A stretch of 64,000 bases of DNA from Ruegeria arenilitoris (GTDB taxonomy: Bacteria; Pseudomonadota; Alphaproteobacteria; Rhodobacterales; Rhodobacteraceae): assembly GCF_013035315.1 (NCBI RefSeq), contig NZ_WQHP01000006.1, forward strand, positions 1 through 64,000, written 5' to 3'. Positions within the stretch are counted from its first letter, which is position 1. Every line of letters begins with the position of its first letter. Positions 17,649-26,943 of the stretch are shown one piece after another. The notes under the pieces are model-generated. The model made no database searches, was not told the origin of the DNA, and saw only the letters and a program-made list of their open reading frames with translations. The position numbers and the translations under genes were made by a program.

Positions 17649-17864
17649 ATGGCACATACTGCAACACAGACATTTGGCGGCTTCAACCTGAGCGCCCGTA
17701 TCGCAATACTGGTAGCAAGCTTCAAAGAAGCTCAAGCCCTGCGCGCACAGTACAATCAGACTTACTCGGAACTGCAGGGTCTGACAGATCGCGAACTGGA
17801 TGACATCGGTGTACGTCGGTGCGACATCAAAGATATCGCACGGGAACACGTGTACTGCTCGTAA
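17649..17864 (+). CDS. DUF1127 small protein
   Basis: A 71-residue protein ending in the DUF1127 signature LTDRELDDIGVRRCDIKDIA. These short, arginine-containing proteins are abundant in alphaproteobacteria; some act with small RNAs and in phosphate or carbon homeostasis. It has AAAGGAA before the start, 169 bases of its own upstream space and a perfect terminator after it, so it is a single-gene transcription unit inserted in the ribosomal cluster. Confidence 0.85.
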   Translation: MAHTATQTFGGFNLSARIAILVASFKEAQALRAQYNQTYSELQGLTDRELDDIGVRRCDIKDIAREHVYCS

Positions 17865-17888
17865 TCGAAGCGAGAGTTCATTGATCCG

Positions 17889-17913
17889 GAGACGCCGCAA
17901 GGCGTCTCTTTTG
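17889..17913 (+). terminator. Terminator after the DUF1127 gene
   Basis: GAGACGCC (17889-17896) pairs perfectly with GGCGTCTC (17901-17908) around a GCAA tetraloop and is followed by TTTTG. Confidence 0.88.
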
Positions 17914-18032
17914 TTTTCAAGTGTCCGCGTGCCATAGGGCGCGGGAAAAATCGCGCGTTTCGGTTGCGGGCTCTTCCAAAATCCGTCAAATCCTTCGATG
18001 GCGACCTATAGGGTTTTTGTCCGAAGTGAAGG

Positions 18033-18869
18033 ATGACTATTTTGGCCGAATATCAGATCGGAATGCTTTGGGTCGAAGGGCCGCTCAGTTTTCTTGAGCA
18101 ACTTTGCATTAAGTCATACCTTGATGTCGGCCAAAGCGTACGTCTTTACACCTATGACAAAGTGACAAACATTCCTGAAGGCGTTGAACATCGGGATGCG
18201 CGCGAGGTTTTACCTGACGTCGAGTTCATTACTCACGGCAAGACTGGCAGTCCCGCACCGCATTCGGATAAGTTTCGATACCGGATGCTGGCGCAAGAGA
18301 ACGATCTGATCTGGGCGGATACAGATGCCTATTGCATCAAGCCATTCACAACGGAGAACGGGCACTATTACGGCTATCTCGAAGGCGAGGTGGCAATTGG
18401 TGTGCTTGGCCTGCCGCAAGATAGTGAAACTCTGGGGAAACTGATTGAAGTCACCAGCGACCCGTACCTTATCCCACCTTGGCTGCCTCCGCGCCATCGC
18501 AAGCCGCTAGAGCAGGCGCTGCTAGACGGTAGCCCTGTAAACGTGTGGGGCGTCTGGGGCCCAAAAGCTTTTGCTTGGGCGCTGCACCAGACCGGCGAGA
18601 TTAGGTATTCACTGCCCGAGAATGTGTTTCGTGCCTTCAACTACTCGCGCAGACGCGCGTTGGCGCGACCTGGTGTTGATGCTAGCCGATTTCTGAAAGA
18701 CGACACAGTTTCGATCCATTTCTACGGGCGGCGAATGCGCTCTATCCTAATGAACAAGTATGGCGGTCAGCCCGACCCGGACAGTCTGATAGGACGCTTG
18801 ATTGCCAAACATAGAATAGATCCTCTCGCTGCATCGATGCTACCCCTCGAGACCTCGGAGGGAGCATAG
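18033..18869 (+). CDS. Glycosyltransferase with DxD motif
   Basis: A 278-residue protein resembling sugar-binding-region or capsular glycosyltransferases (GT32-like). It has HSDKFRYRML near residue 76 and the DxD motif in LIWADTDAYCIKPF near residue 95, which in this fold coordinates the metal and nucleotide sugar. No membrane span or signal peptide is visible. The start has a GAAGG-type ribosome-binding site. It is unrelated to translation and lies between the DUF1127 gene and rplO. With the FkbM gene at 302 it is one of two glycan-type enzymes inside the ribosomal region. Confidence 0.7.
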   Translation: MTILAEYQIGMLWVEGPLSFLEQLCIKSYLDVGQSVRLYTYDKVTNIPEGVEHRDAREVLPDVEFITHGKTGSPAPHSDKFRYRMLAQENDLIWADTDAYCIKPFTTENGHYYGYLEGEVAIGVLGLPQDSETLGKLIEVTSDPYLIPPWLPPRHRKPLEQALLDGSPVNVWGVWGPKAFAWALHQTGEIRYSLPENVFRAFNYSRRRALARPGVDASRFLKDDTVSIHFYGRRMRSILMNKYGGQPDPDSLIGRLIAKHRIDPLAASMLPLETSEGA

Positions 18870-19028
18870 GCACAAGGCACATGACGCCTAGCCCCGACCG
18901 GGCTTGCCAAGCGATCTTAACAGTTCTATACGCCTCCGGTGGCTTTGCGGCCACGAGAATCAAAACCAAGAAATGCCGTGTTTGGCCCATCACGCTTCGG
19001 GGGTCACATCCGGCTTAGGAGAAGCGAA

Positions 19029-19502
19029 ATGAAACTGAACGAACTGCGCGACAATCCTGGCGCCAACCCGAAACGCACTCGCGTTGGCCGTGGCCCAGGT
19101 TCCGGCAAAGGTAAAATGGGTGGCCGTGGTATCAAAGGCCAGAAATCCCGTTCGGGTGTGGCCATCAATGGCTACGAAGGCGGCCAAATGCCGCTGTACC
19201 AGCGCCTGCCCAAGCGCGGCTTTAACAAGCCGAACCGCAAGGAATTCGCCGTTATCAATCTGGGCCTGATCCAGAAATTCGTCGACGCCGGCAAACTGGA
19301 CGCCAAAGCTGCGATCACCGAGGATGTGCTGGTTGCATCCGGTCTTGTTCGCCGCAAGCTGGACGGTGTTCGCGTTCTGGCCAAAGGCGAAATCAGCGCA
19401 AAAGTGAACCTGGAAGTCACCGGTGCCTCGAAATCTGCTGTAGAAGCAGTCGAGAAAGCGGGCGGCTCACTTAAGGTCACAAAAGCTGCTGCGGCAGAGT
19501 AA
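19029..19502 (+). CDS. rplO: 50S ribosomal protein L15
   Basis: A 157-residue protein starting [20 protein letters not shown], followed by the glycine-rich [21 protein letters not shown]15 is a late-assembly 50S protein. AGGAGAAG precedes the ATG at 19029; the in-frame extension upstream is not used by the family. It starts the last ribosomal block. Confidence 0.97.
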   Translation: MKLNELRDNPGANPKRTRVGRGPGSGKGKMGGRGIKGQKSRSGVAINGYEGGQMPLYQRLPKRGFNKPNRKEFAVINLGLIQKFVDAGKLDAKAAITEDVLVASGLVRRKLDGVRVLAKGEISAKVNLEVTGASKSAVEAVEKAGGSLKVTKAAAAE

Positions 19503-19558
19503 GCGCTTGTGAGCGGGCCAAGACCCGCTTACATAGACCTCAGAGTTTTCCAAGACGC

Positions 19559-19594
19559 CGCCCGAGCCGGAAAACGGTTCCGGGCGGTGTTTTC
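19559..19594 (+). terminator. Terminator-like hairpin between rplO and secY
   Basis: CCGCCCG (19559-19565) pairs with CGGGCGG (19582-19588), with an inner AGCCG/CGGTT helix around GAAAA, followed by TGTTTT. It may attenuate transcription from rplO into secY, since both lie on the same strand 109 bases apart. Confidence 0.55.
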
Positions 19595-19611
19595 ATAAGA
19601 AAGACCGATTT

Positions 19612-20976
19612 ATGGTATCAGCAGCAGAACAAATGGCAGCCAACACAAGCTGGTCTGCCCTTGGGAAGGCCACCGATCTGCGCAACCGCATCCTGTTCAC
19701 GCTTGCATTGCTGATCGTCTATCGTCTGGGCACCTTCATTCCGGTTCCGGGCATCGACGGCCAAGCACTGCGCGAGTTCATGGAGCAAGCGGGGCAGGGC
19801 ATCGGCGGTATGGTTTCGATGTTCACCGGCGGGGCGCTGGGGCGGATGGGTATCTTTGCCCTCGGCATCATGCCTTACATTTCGGCCTCGATCATCGTGC
19901 AGCTGCTGACATCCATGGTTCCCGCGCTCGAACAGCTCAAGAAAGAGGGCGAGCAGGGACGCAAGAAGATCAACCAATATACCCGTTTCGGCACCGTGGC
20001 TCTGGCCACCGTTCAGGCCTATGGTCTGGCCGTCTCGCTGGAATCGGGCGATCTGGCGACTGATCCGGGCATGTTCTTCCGCATGTCCACCATGATCACC
20101 CTGGTCGGCGGCACCATGTTCCTGATGTGGCTGGGTGAGCAGATCACCGCGCGCGGCATCGGTAACGGTATCTCGCTGATCATCTTCGTGGGCATCATCG
20201 CCGAAGTTCCCGCTGCGTTGGCGCAGTTCTTTGCATCGGGCCGCTCGGGCGCAATCAGCCCCGCCGTGATCATCGGTGTGATTATCATGGTCATCGCGGT
20301 TATCACCTTCGTGGTGTTTATGGAACGTGCTCTGCGCAAGATCCACATCCAGTACCCGCGCCGTCAGGCCGGTATGAAGGTATACGAAGGCGGCTCAAGC
20401 CACCTGCCGGTCAAAGTAAACCCGGCGGGGGTTATCCCGGCGATCTTTGCAAGCTCGCTGCTGTTGCTGCCGGTGACGATCTCGACCTTCTCGTCGGGCG
20501 CGACCAATGGGCCGATCATGTCGTGGCTGCTGGCGAACTTTGGCCCCGGACAGCCTCTGTACCTGCTGTTCTTTGCCTCGATGATCGTGTTCTTTGCCTA
20601 TTTCTACACGTTCAACGTATCGTTCAAACCAGACGACGTTGCGGACAATCTGAAAAAGCAGAACGGCTTTGTGCCCGGAATTCGCCCTGGCAAAAAGACC
20701 GCCGAGTATCTGGAATACGTGGTCAACCGCGTACTGGTTCTGGGTTCGGTCTATCTGACAGCGGTCTGCTTGCTGCCGGAAATTCTGCGGAACCAGTTCG
20801 CCATTCCGTTCTATTTCGGCGGTACATCGGTTCTGATTATCGTCTCTGTGACCATGGATACGATCCAGCAAGTCCAGAGCCATTTGCTGGCGCATCAATA
20901 TGAAGGGCTTATCGAAAAGTCCCAGTTGCGCGGAAAAAGCAAGAAACGCGGCAGGAAGGGACCCGCTCGTCGATGA
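19612..20976 (+). CDS. secY: Preprotein translocase subunit SecY
   Basis: A 454-residue integral membrane protein with about ten transmembrane segments and SecY motifs, including [14 protein letters not shown] text near residue 40 and [20 protein letters not shown] in the cytoplasmic loop before TM9. It forms the channel of the Sec translocon with SecE and SecG, which are not in the window. Its stop overlaps the adk start in ATGA. Confidence 0.97.
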   Translation: MVSAAEQMAANTSWSALGKATDLRNRILFTLALLIVYRLGTFIPVPGIDGQALREFMEQAGQGIGGMVSMFTGGALGRMGIFALGIMPYISASIIVQLLTSMVPALEQLKKEGEQGRKKINQYTRFGTVALATVQAYGLAVSLESGDLATDPGMFFRMSTMITLVGGTMFLMWLGEQITARGIGNGISLIIFVGIIAEVPAALAQFFASGRSGAISPAVIIGVIIMVIAVITFVVFMERALRKIHIQYPRRQAGMKVYEGGSSHLPVKVNPAGVIPAIFASSLLLLPVTISTFSSGATNGPIMSWLLANFGPGQPLYLLFFASMIVFFAYFYTFNVSFKPDDVADNLKKQNGFVPGIRPGKKTAEYLEYVVNRVLVLGSVYLTAVCLLPEILRNQFAIPFYFGGTSVLIIVSVTMDTIQQVQSHLLAHQYEGLIEKSQLRGKSKKRGRKGPARR

Positions 20977-21620
20977 ACATCATTTTGTTAGGCCCGCCGG
21001 GTGCGGGTAAGGGAACGCAAGCGCGTCACTTGGTTGAAACGCGCGGCATGGTTCAGCTGAGCACCGGCGATATGCTGCGCGAAGCCAAGGACAGCGGCAC
21101 CGAGATGGGCAACCGCGTTGCCGAAGTGATGGCAAAGGGCGAATTGGTCACCGACGAGATCGTCATCGGTCTGATCCGCGAGAAGCTGGAAGCAGGCGCC
21201 GCAGGCGGTTTTATCTTTGACGGTTTCCCGCGCACTCTGGCGCAGGCGGACGCTTTGGGTGAGCTGTTGGTCAGCACTGGTGAAAGCCTTGATGCCGTGA
21301 TCGAGATGGAAGTCGACGACGCTGCGCTTGTACAGCGCATTACCGCCCGGTCAACTTGTGGCGGATGTGGTGAGGTCTATAACGACATCACCAAACCGAT
21401 CCCTGCCGATGGCAAATGTACCAACTGCGGCAAGGAAAACGACTTCAAACGCCGGGCGGATGACAATGAGGAAAGCCTCAAGACCCGCCTGATGGAGTAC
21501 TACAAGAAAACCTCTCCGCTGATCGGTTATTACTACGCCAAGGGTCAGCTCACCAAGATCAATGGTTTGGGTGAAATCGAAGAGGTTCAGGGCGCGATTG
21601 CCGACGTACTGAACGGCTGA
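20973..21620 (+). CDS. adk: Adenylate kinase
   Basis: A 215-residue long-form adenylate kinase (ATP + AMP to 2 ADP). It has the P-loop GPPGAGKGT at residues 7-15, STGDMLR, FDGFPRT, and a LID domain carrying two CxxC pairs (TCGGCGE and CTNCGKE), so the LID probably binds zinc. The secY-adk overlap is a common arrangement that couples the two genes. Confidence 0.96.
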   Translation: MNIILLGPPGAGKGTQARHLVETRGMVQLSTGDMLREAKDSGTEMGNRVAEVMAKGELVTDEIVIGLIREKLEAGAAGGFIFDGFPRTLAQADALGELLVSTGESLDAVIEMEVDDAALVQRITARSTCGGCGEVYNDITKPIPADGKCTNCGKENDFKRRADDNEESLKTRLMEYYKKTSPLIGYYYAKGQLTKINGLGEIEEVQGAIADVLNG

Positions 21621-21635
21621 CGTTTTGCCTGAAAT

Positions 21636-21671
21636 GATATGGGCTTGACGTCCGGCTAAAAAGCCCATATC
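21636..21671 (+). repeat. 11-bp inverted repeat after adk
   Basis: GATATGGGCTT (21636-21646) is perfectly complementary to AAGCCCATATC (21661-21671) around a 14-base loop. It lies 15 bases after the adk stop. No T run follows, so it is not a classical terminator. It could stabilise the upstream mRNA or act in rpsM expression. Confidence 0.5.
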
Positions 21672-21831
21672 GACCCCCATCCCCTTAGGGAATCAAGACC
21701 GCAGGCGGGATTCGTCCCAACTGCCCCGACCACCTCGAATAATGCTGAACCCTCTGGCGGCACTGCCATGGTTAGGCGTTGTGAAAAAAGGTTCTGGAGC
21801 TACGGAACCGCAACGAAAAGGAAAGTGACAC

Positions 21832-22200
21832 GTGGCACGTATTGCCGGCGTAAACATCCCGACTGCAAAGCGGGTACCTATCGCCCTCACATATATCACC
21901 GGTATCGGTAACACCTCGGCCAAAGCGATCTGCGAAGCCGTGGGCATTGAAGCGACTCGTCGCGTCAACGAACTGTCCGACGCCGAAGTTCTGAAGATCC
22001 GTGAATACATCGACGAAAACTTCACCGTTGAAGGTGACCTGCGTCGTGAAGTTCAGATGAACGTCAAGCGCTTGATGGACCTGGGCTGCTATCGCGGTCT
22101 GCGTCACCGCCGCAACCTGCCGGTTCGCGGTCAGCGTACCCACACCAATGCTCGTACCCGCAAAGGCCCCGCAAAGGCCATCGCTGGTAAGAAGAAATAA
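21832..22200 (+). CDS. rpsM: 30S ribosomal protein S13
   Basis: A 122-residue protein starting at GTG (read as Met): [20 protein letters not shown], the S13 opening. It includes [20 protein letters not shown] at the carboxy end, which contacts P-site tRNA. S13 sits in the small-subunit head. 211 bases separate it from adk, leaving room for an alpha-operon promoter. Confidence 0.96.
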   Translation: MARIAGVNIPTAKRVPIALTYITGIGNTSAKAICEAVGIEATRRVNELSDAEVLKIREYIDENFTVEGDLRREVQMNVKRLMDLGCYRGLRHRRNLPVRGQRTHTNARTRKGPAKAIAGKKK

Positions 22201-22215
22201 GGGAGGGTCTGACTG

Positions 22216-22605
22216 ATGGCACGTGATAAGACTCGCGTTAAGCGCAAAGAGCGTAAGAACATCGCATCGGGCGTCGCCCATGTGAACTCGACCTTCAACA
22301 ACACCAAGATCCTGATCTCGGACGTACAGGGCAACGCCATCTCGTGGTCGTCTGCCGGTACCATGGGCTTCAAGGGATCGCGGAAATCGACTCCCTACGC
22401 CGCTCAGATGGCTGCAGAAGATGCCGGCAAAAAGGCGCAGGAACATGGCGTCAAGACGCTGGAAGTCGAAGTTCAGGGCCCCGGTTCGGGTCGTGAATCG
22501 GCTCTGCGCGCGCTGGCCGCAGTGGGCTTCAACATCACGTCGATCCGCGACGTGACTCCGATCGCTCACAACGGCTGCCGCCCGCCGAAGCGTCGTCGCG
22601 TCTAA
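22216..22605 (+). CDS. rpsK: 30S ribosomal protein S11
   Basis: A 129-residue protein with [20 protein letters not shown] near the start and the terminal [11 protein letters not shown], both S11 hallmarks. It lines the platform near the mRNA exit. GGGAGG precedes the start, 15 bases after rpsM. Confidence 0.97.
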   Translation: MARDKTRVKRKERKNIASGVAHVNSTFNNTKILISDVQGNAISWSSAGTMGFKGSRKSTPYAAQMAAEDAGKKAQEHGVKTLEVEVQGPGSGRESALRALAAVGFNITSIRDVTPIAHNGCRPPKRRRV

Positions 22606-22620
22606 GCGATTTTGAATTGA

Positions 22621-22650
22621 GCTGGGGCTGTGTTTTTGCACGGCCCCAGC
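22621..22650 (+). promoter_or_regulatory. Hairpin between rpsK and rpoA
   Basis: GCTGGGGC (22621-22628) pairs perfectly with GCCCCAGC (22643-22650) around a T-rich loop. No immediate T run follows, so full termination is unlikely. It may adjust rpoA expression relative to the ribosomal genes or act as a processing site. Confidence 0.4.
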
Positions 22651-22719
22651 ACGTCATTTTGAACCTCGGGCGTCTGCACCTTGTTGGTCATGGGGCGCGG
22701 ACAGGAATGGAGGGATTAC

Positions 22720-23736
22720 ATGATCCATAAGAATTGGGCAGAATTGATCAAGCCGACCCAGCTGGAAGGCAAGCCGGGCAACGATCCCGCGCGTCAGGCA
22801 ACTCTGGTTGCTGAACCGCTGGAGCGTGGCTTTGGTCTGACCCTGGGCAACGCGCTGCGTCGCGTTCTGATGAGCTCGCTGCAAGGCGCGGCCATCACCA
22901 GCGTTCAGATCGACAACGTATTGCACGAATTCTCGAGCGTCGCAGGCGTTCGTGAAGACGTCACCGATATCATCCTGAACCTTAAGCAGGTTGCCCTGCG
23001 CATGGAAGTCGAAGGCCCCAAGCGCCTGTCGATCAATGCCAAAGGCCCCGCAGTCGTCACCGCAGGCGACATCAGCGAAAGTGCTGGCATCGAGGTTCTG
23101 AACCGCGACCACGTCATCTGCCACCTGGACGATGGCGCCGACCTGTTCATGGAACTGACCGTCAACACCGGTAAGGGCTATGTGTCGGCTGAGAAGAACA
23201 AGCCTGAAGACGCACCTATCGGCTTGATCCCGATCGACGCGATCTATTCACCGGTCAAAAAGGTTGCCTATGATGTTCAGCCGACCCGTGAAGGTCAGGT
23301 TCTGGACTATGACAAGCTGACCCTGAAGATCGAAACCGATGGTTCGATCACGCCGGAAGATGCGCTGGCCTTTGCCGCTCGTATCTTGCAGGATCAGCTG
23401 TCGATCTTCGTTAACTTCGACGAGCCCGAAGCAGCTGGCCGCCAGGACGAAGACGATGGTCTGGAGTTCAACCCGCTGCTGCTGAAGAAAGTGGACGAGC
23501 TGGAACTGTCGGTCCGTTCGGCAAACTGCCTGAAGAACGACAACATCGTTTACATCGGCGACCTGATCCAGAAGACCGAAGCCGAGATGCTGCGCACCCC
23601 GAACTTCGGCCGCAAGTCGCTGAACGAGATCAAAGAAGTGCTGTCCGGCATGGGTCTGCACCTCGGCATGGATGTCGAGGACTGGCCGCCCGACAACATC
23701 GAAGATCTGGCGAAGAAATTCGAAGACGCGTTCTAA
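22720..23736 (+). CDS. rpoA: RNA polymerase alpha subunit
   Basis: A 338-residue protein. The ATG at 22720 with TGGAGGGA upstream gives [16 protein letters not shown], the alphaproteobacterial alpha-subunit start; an in-frame ATG 39 bases earlier is rejected. Residues 1-235 form the dimerisation domain ([17 protein letters not shown] near 45). Residues 255-325 form the C-terminal domain that contacts UP elements and activators ([20 protein letters not shown]). Confidence 0.97.
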   Translation: MIHKNWAELIKPTQLEGKPGNDPARQATLVAEPLERGFGLTLGNALRRVLMSSLQGAAITSVQIDNVLHEFSSVAGVREDVTDIILNLKQVALRMEVEGPKRLSINAKGPAVVTAGDISESAGIEVLNRDHVICHLDDGADLFMELTVNTGKGYVSAEKNKPEDAPIGLIPIDAIYSPVKKVAYDVQPTREGQVLDYDKLTLKIETDGSITPEDALAFAARILQDQLSIFVNFDEPEAAGRQDEDDGLEFNPLLLKKVDELELSVRSANCLKNDNIVYIGDLIQKTEAEMLRTPNFGRKSLNEIKEVLSGMGLHLGMDVEDWPPDNIEDLAKKFEDAF

Positions 23737-23855
23737 GCGCGTCTTCCCCAATGCCCGGGCGTCCGGGGACCAAAATGGGCACTTCCGCCCCAAGGAGAGC
23801 CGGTGACACGCATCGCCGGCCAGACAAAGCAAAACGCGAAAGAAGGAACTAGAAA

Positions 23856-24278
23856 ATGCGTCACGCACGTGGTTACCGCCGCCTGAACCGTACTCATGAG
23901 CACCGCAAGGCGCTGTTTGCGAACATGGCTGGCTCGCTCATCGAGCATGAGCAAATCAAAACAACTCTGCCCAAGGCAAAAGAACTGCGCCCGATCGTTG
24001 AAAAACTGATCACTCTGGGCAAGCGCGGCGACCTGCACGCCCGTCGTCAGGCCGCAGCACAGCTGAAAGAAGACAAAGACGTCGCAAAGCTGTTCGAAGT
24101 TCTGGGCCCCCGCTACGCCGAGCGTCAGGGCGGTTATGTCCGCATCCTGAAAACTGGCTTCCGCTATGGCGATATGGCTCCGATGGCGATCATCGAATTC
24201 GTTGATCGTGACGTCGACGCCAAAGGCGCGGCTGACAAAGCCCGCGTTGCCGCCGAAGAGGCAGCAGACGAAGAATAA
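23856..24278 (+). CDS. rplQ: 50S ribosomal protein L17
   Basis: A 140-residue protein starting [20 protein letters not shown], the L17 signature, with an acidic Ala-rich tail. It is located near the exit tunnel. The rpoA-rplQ pair closes the ribosomal cluster, and a strong terminator follows. Confidence 0.97.
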   Translation: MRHARGYRRLNRTHEHRKALFANMAGSLIEHEQIKTTLPKAKELRPIVEKLITLGKRGDLHARRQAAAQLKEDKDVAKLFEVLGPRYAERQGGYVRILKTGFRYGDMAPMAIIEFVDRDVDAKGAADKARVAAEEAADEE

Positions 24279-24300
24279 GAAAGCCCGGCTTTCTGATCTA

Positions 24301-24332
24301 AACCCCTGCGTCTCGGGCGCGGGGGTTTTTTT
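24301..24332 (+). terminator. Terminator after rplQ
   Basis: AACCCCTGCG (24301-24310) pairs with CGCGGGGGTT (24318-24327) around a seven-base loop and runs into seven T residues, ending the alpha operon. Confidence 0.9.
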
Positions 24333-24432
24333 GTGCCCGCGCATGTCGCAATCAGCGTATTTGCGGGGATTTCTGTAGAAGAAACCCCAACGCAAACACA
24401 TCACGTTGTATGGTGTATGTGGAGGGCGAAAA

Positions 24433-25488
24433 ATGACAGTCCTTGCAGAAATTCCCAACGAACTGACGGGCCCATCTGTCTGGACCGGGCAAGAGATGCG
24501 CGAACGGCGGGATGACTGGATCGTCGACCTGACCCCCGAAGACATCGCAGACCTTGAGCAGGCAGCCCGTCACTACCTGAGCCTTAGGCAGGATATTGGT
24601 GAGATCACCAAGGTCGATTTTCCACTGAAACGGTTCGACCAGCATTTGGCTGAGCTGCGCAACAAGCTGATCAACGGAATCGGGTTCGAGGTAATCCGCG
24701 GCTTGCCAGTTCAAGGGTACACACAAGAAATGGCGGCCACGATCTTCTGCGGGGTCGGTGCGCATCTGGGCACAGCCCGGTCGCAGAACGCCCAAGGTCA
24801 CATTCTTGGCCACGTCCGGGATATCGGCGCTGACGCCAACGACCCGAACACACGTATTTACCAGACCCATGAGCGTCAGACATTCCACACCGACAGTGCC
24901 GACATCGTTGGCCTTCTGTGCCTGCGTGAGGCCAAAGAAGGGGGCGACTCACTGCTGGTCAGCGCCGAGACGATCTATAATCGTATGCGGGCCGAGTGCC
25001 CGGAGTTGTTGGAACTGCTGTTCGATCCCATCGCAACCGACAGGCGTGGGGAAATCCCTGAAGGGATGGAACCCTTCATGACGATCCCGCCCTTCAGCTG
25101 GCATGATGGCAAACTGACGGTGTTTTATCAGCGGCAGTATATCGACAGTGCGCAGCGGTTCTCTGACGCCATGCGGTTGACGCCCGCGCATGTCGAAACC
25201 CTGGACCGTTTCGATGCTTTGGCCAATGATCCGGATCTGTGCCTGACGATGCGGTTGCAGCCCGGCGATATGCAGTTCGTCTATAACCACGCGCAATTGC
25301 ACGACCGCACCGGGTTCGTGGACTGGCCGGATCCTGCTCAGCGGCGTCATCTGCTGCGGCTGTGGCTGTCGCCCGAAGGGGACCGTGAGTTGCCCGAAGT
25401 TTTCAAGCAGCGCTATGGCACGATCGAGGTCGGTCAACGTGGCGGCATCATCACGCAAGGAACCCGCCTGCACGCCCCGTTAGATTGA
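24433..25488 (+). CDS. TauD-family dioxygenase-like protein
   Basis: A 351-residue protein of the TauD/clavaminate-synthase-like superfamily. HxD is in QTFHTDSADIVGLL near residue 155, and the distal histidine is in YNHAQLHDRTGFVDW near residue 292, followed by an arginine-rich strand RRHLLRLWLSP. The first 80 residues form an extra alpha-helical segment, as in the larger members of this family. The start has GGAGGG upstream. Substrate unknown; by family, oxidation of a small organic acid using 2-oxoglutarate. It is the third oxygenase-type gene in or beside the ribosomal cluster. Confidence 0.8.
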   Translation: MTVLAEIPNELTGPSVWTGQEMRERRDDWIVDLTPEDIADLEQAARHYLSLRQDIGEITKVDFPLKRFDQHLAELRNKLINGIGFEVIRGLPVQGYTQEMAATIFCGVGAHLGTARSQNAQGHILGHVRDIGADANDPNTRIYQTHERQTFHTDSADIVGLLCLREAKEGGDSLLVSAETIYNRMRAECPELLELLFDPIATDRRGEIPEGMEPFMTIPPFSWHDGKLTVFYQRQYIDSAQRFSDAMRLTPAHVETLDRFDALANDPDLCLTMRLQPGDMQFVYNHAQLHDRTGFVDWPDPAQRRHLLRLWLSPEGDRELPEVFKQRYGTIEVGQRGGIITQGTRLHAPLD

Positions 25489-25553
25489 CCGCACGCTTGC
25501 ATTACGGCCCACGTAGACGCATATCCGGTGTGCGATTATTTGACGGATGGATC

Positions 25554-26939
25554 ATGCGGAAAGTTCTTTGCTCTTTGCTGCTGGCAACGCTGGCCGTATC
25601 GGCGCAAGCCGAAACCAAAGTGCCGACATCACAGGCCGAGATTAGCCTGGGATTTGCCCCGGTGGTGAAACAGGCGGCCCCTGCGGTGGTCAATATCTAT
25701 GCCAAGATTGTACGGCAGGGCCGTTCCAATCCGTTTTTCTCGGATCCGTTTTTCGAGGATTTCTTTGGCCGCGGCTTTTCGGAACCGCGCCAACGGGTGC
25801 AGAACTCGCTGGGATCGGGCGTCATTCTGACGGCGGATGGCTACGTGGTTTCCAACTATCACGTGGTCGGTACGGCGACGGAAATCCGGGTTGTGACCAC
25901 GGATCGCCGCGAGTTTTCTGCTCAAGTCGTTTTGGGCGACAAAGAAAGCGATGTCGCGATTTTGCGTTTGGAAGAGGCGCAGGACCTTCCCCATTTGAGC
26001 TTTAGAGACTCGGACCAGGTTCAGGTGGGGGAGCTGGCCCTGGCCATCGGTAACCCGTTTGGGGTGGGCCAGACTGTGTCGTCCGGCATTATCTCCGGTC
26101 TGGCACGGACTGGCACGGCGACAGGGAATGCACGGGGTTATTTCATTCAAACCGATGCCGCGATCAATCCGGGCAACTCAGGTGGTGCGCTGATCGACGT
26201 GAATGGTGATCTGATCGGGATCAACACCTCGATCCTGACGCGCTCGGGTGGGTCCAATGGCATCGGGTTTGCAATTCCGGCGAACTTGGTGGCTGAGTTC
26301 CTGCGTCAGGCCAAGGCCGGGAACGACAGTTTTGTAAGTCCCTGGGCCGGTGTGGCCGGTCAGCACATGAGCGCCGACATCGCGGAATCCCTCGGTCTGG
26401 CCATCCCCATGGGGGTTGTGATTTCCGACATACATGACCTGAGCCCATTGGCTGAGGCCGGTTTGCGCGTGGGCGACGTGGTGACCCATGTGGATGGGGA
26501 CGAGGTGAACTCGCCCGCCGAGATGAAGTTCCGCATGTCGGTGGCCGGGGTCGGTGGCACATCGCTCCTGACTCGGCTGCGGGGCGAAGATCGAGCCGAG
26601 GTTGAGGTGGCCTTGATCAAAGCCCCGGAAACGCCTTCGGCGGATGAGACCGTGCTGGACGACGGCACCGTGATGCCTGGGCTTAAGGTCTCTCGGATCA
26701 ATCCGGCGATCATCACGCAGATGGGTTTGTTGCTTTCGCAAACCGGCGTGGTTGTGGTGGATGCAAGCCGTTACGGAGGACGTTCCGGGCTGCGGGCCGG
26801 TGACGTGGTGCAGAGTATCAATGGCAACGCAATGAGCCATCCCAGCGACGTCGTGGACGCGCTGACAGATCCCGGTCGGCGGGTGAACCTAGATGTGTTA
26901 CGGGGCGGGCAGCTCGTGTCCCTGCGGTTCCGGCTGTAG
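25554..26939 (+). CDS. Do/DegQ-type periplasmic serine protease
   Basis: A 461-residue HtrA-family protease with a signal peptide (MRKVLCSLLLATLAVSAQA). The triad residues appear as H103 (SNYHVVG), D133 (ESDVAIL) and S209 (NPGNSGGAL). Two PDZ domains follow at about 275-365 and 370-455, the second close to the carboxy end. It degrades or refolds damaged envelope proteins. ATG 25554 was chosen because it starts the signal peptide and has GGATGG ahead. It lies on the same strand as rarA, four bases apart. Confidence 0.88.
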   Translation: MRKVLCSLLLATLAVSAQAETKVPTSQAEISLGFAPVVKQAAPAVVNIYAKIVRQGRSNPFFSDPFFEDFFGRGFSEPRQRVQNSLGSGVILTADGYVVSNYHVVGTATEIRVVTTDRREFSAQVVLGDKESDVAILRLEEAQDLPHLSFRDSDQVQVGELALAIGNPFGVGQTVSSGIISGLARTGTATGNARGYFIQTDAAINPGNSGGALIDVNGDLIGINTSILTRSGGSNGIGFAIPANLVAEFLRQAKAGNDSFVSPWAGVAGQHMSADIAESLGLAIPMGVVISDIHDLSPLAEAGLRVGDVVTHVDGDEVNSPAEMKFRMSVAGVGGTSLLTRLRGEDRAEVEVALIKAPETPSADETVLDDGTVMPGLKVSRINPAIITQMGLLLSQTGVVVVDASRYGGRSGLRAGDVVQSINGNAMSHPSDVVDALTDPGRRVNLDVLRGGQLVSLRFRL

Positions 26940-26943
26940 CGTC

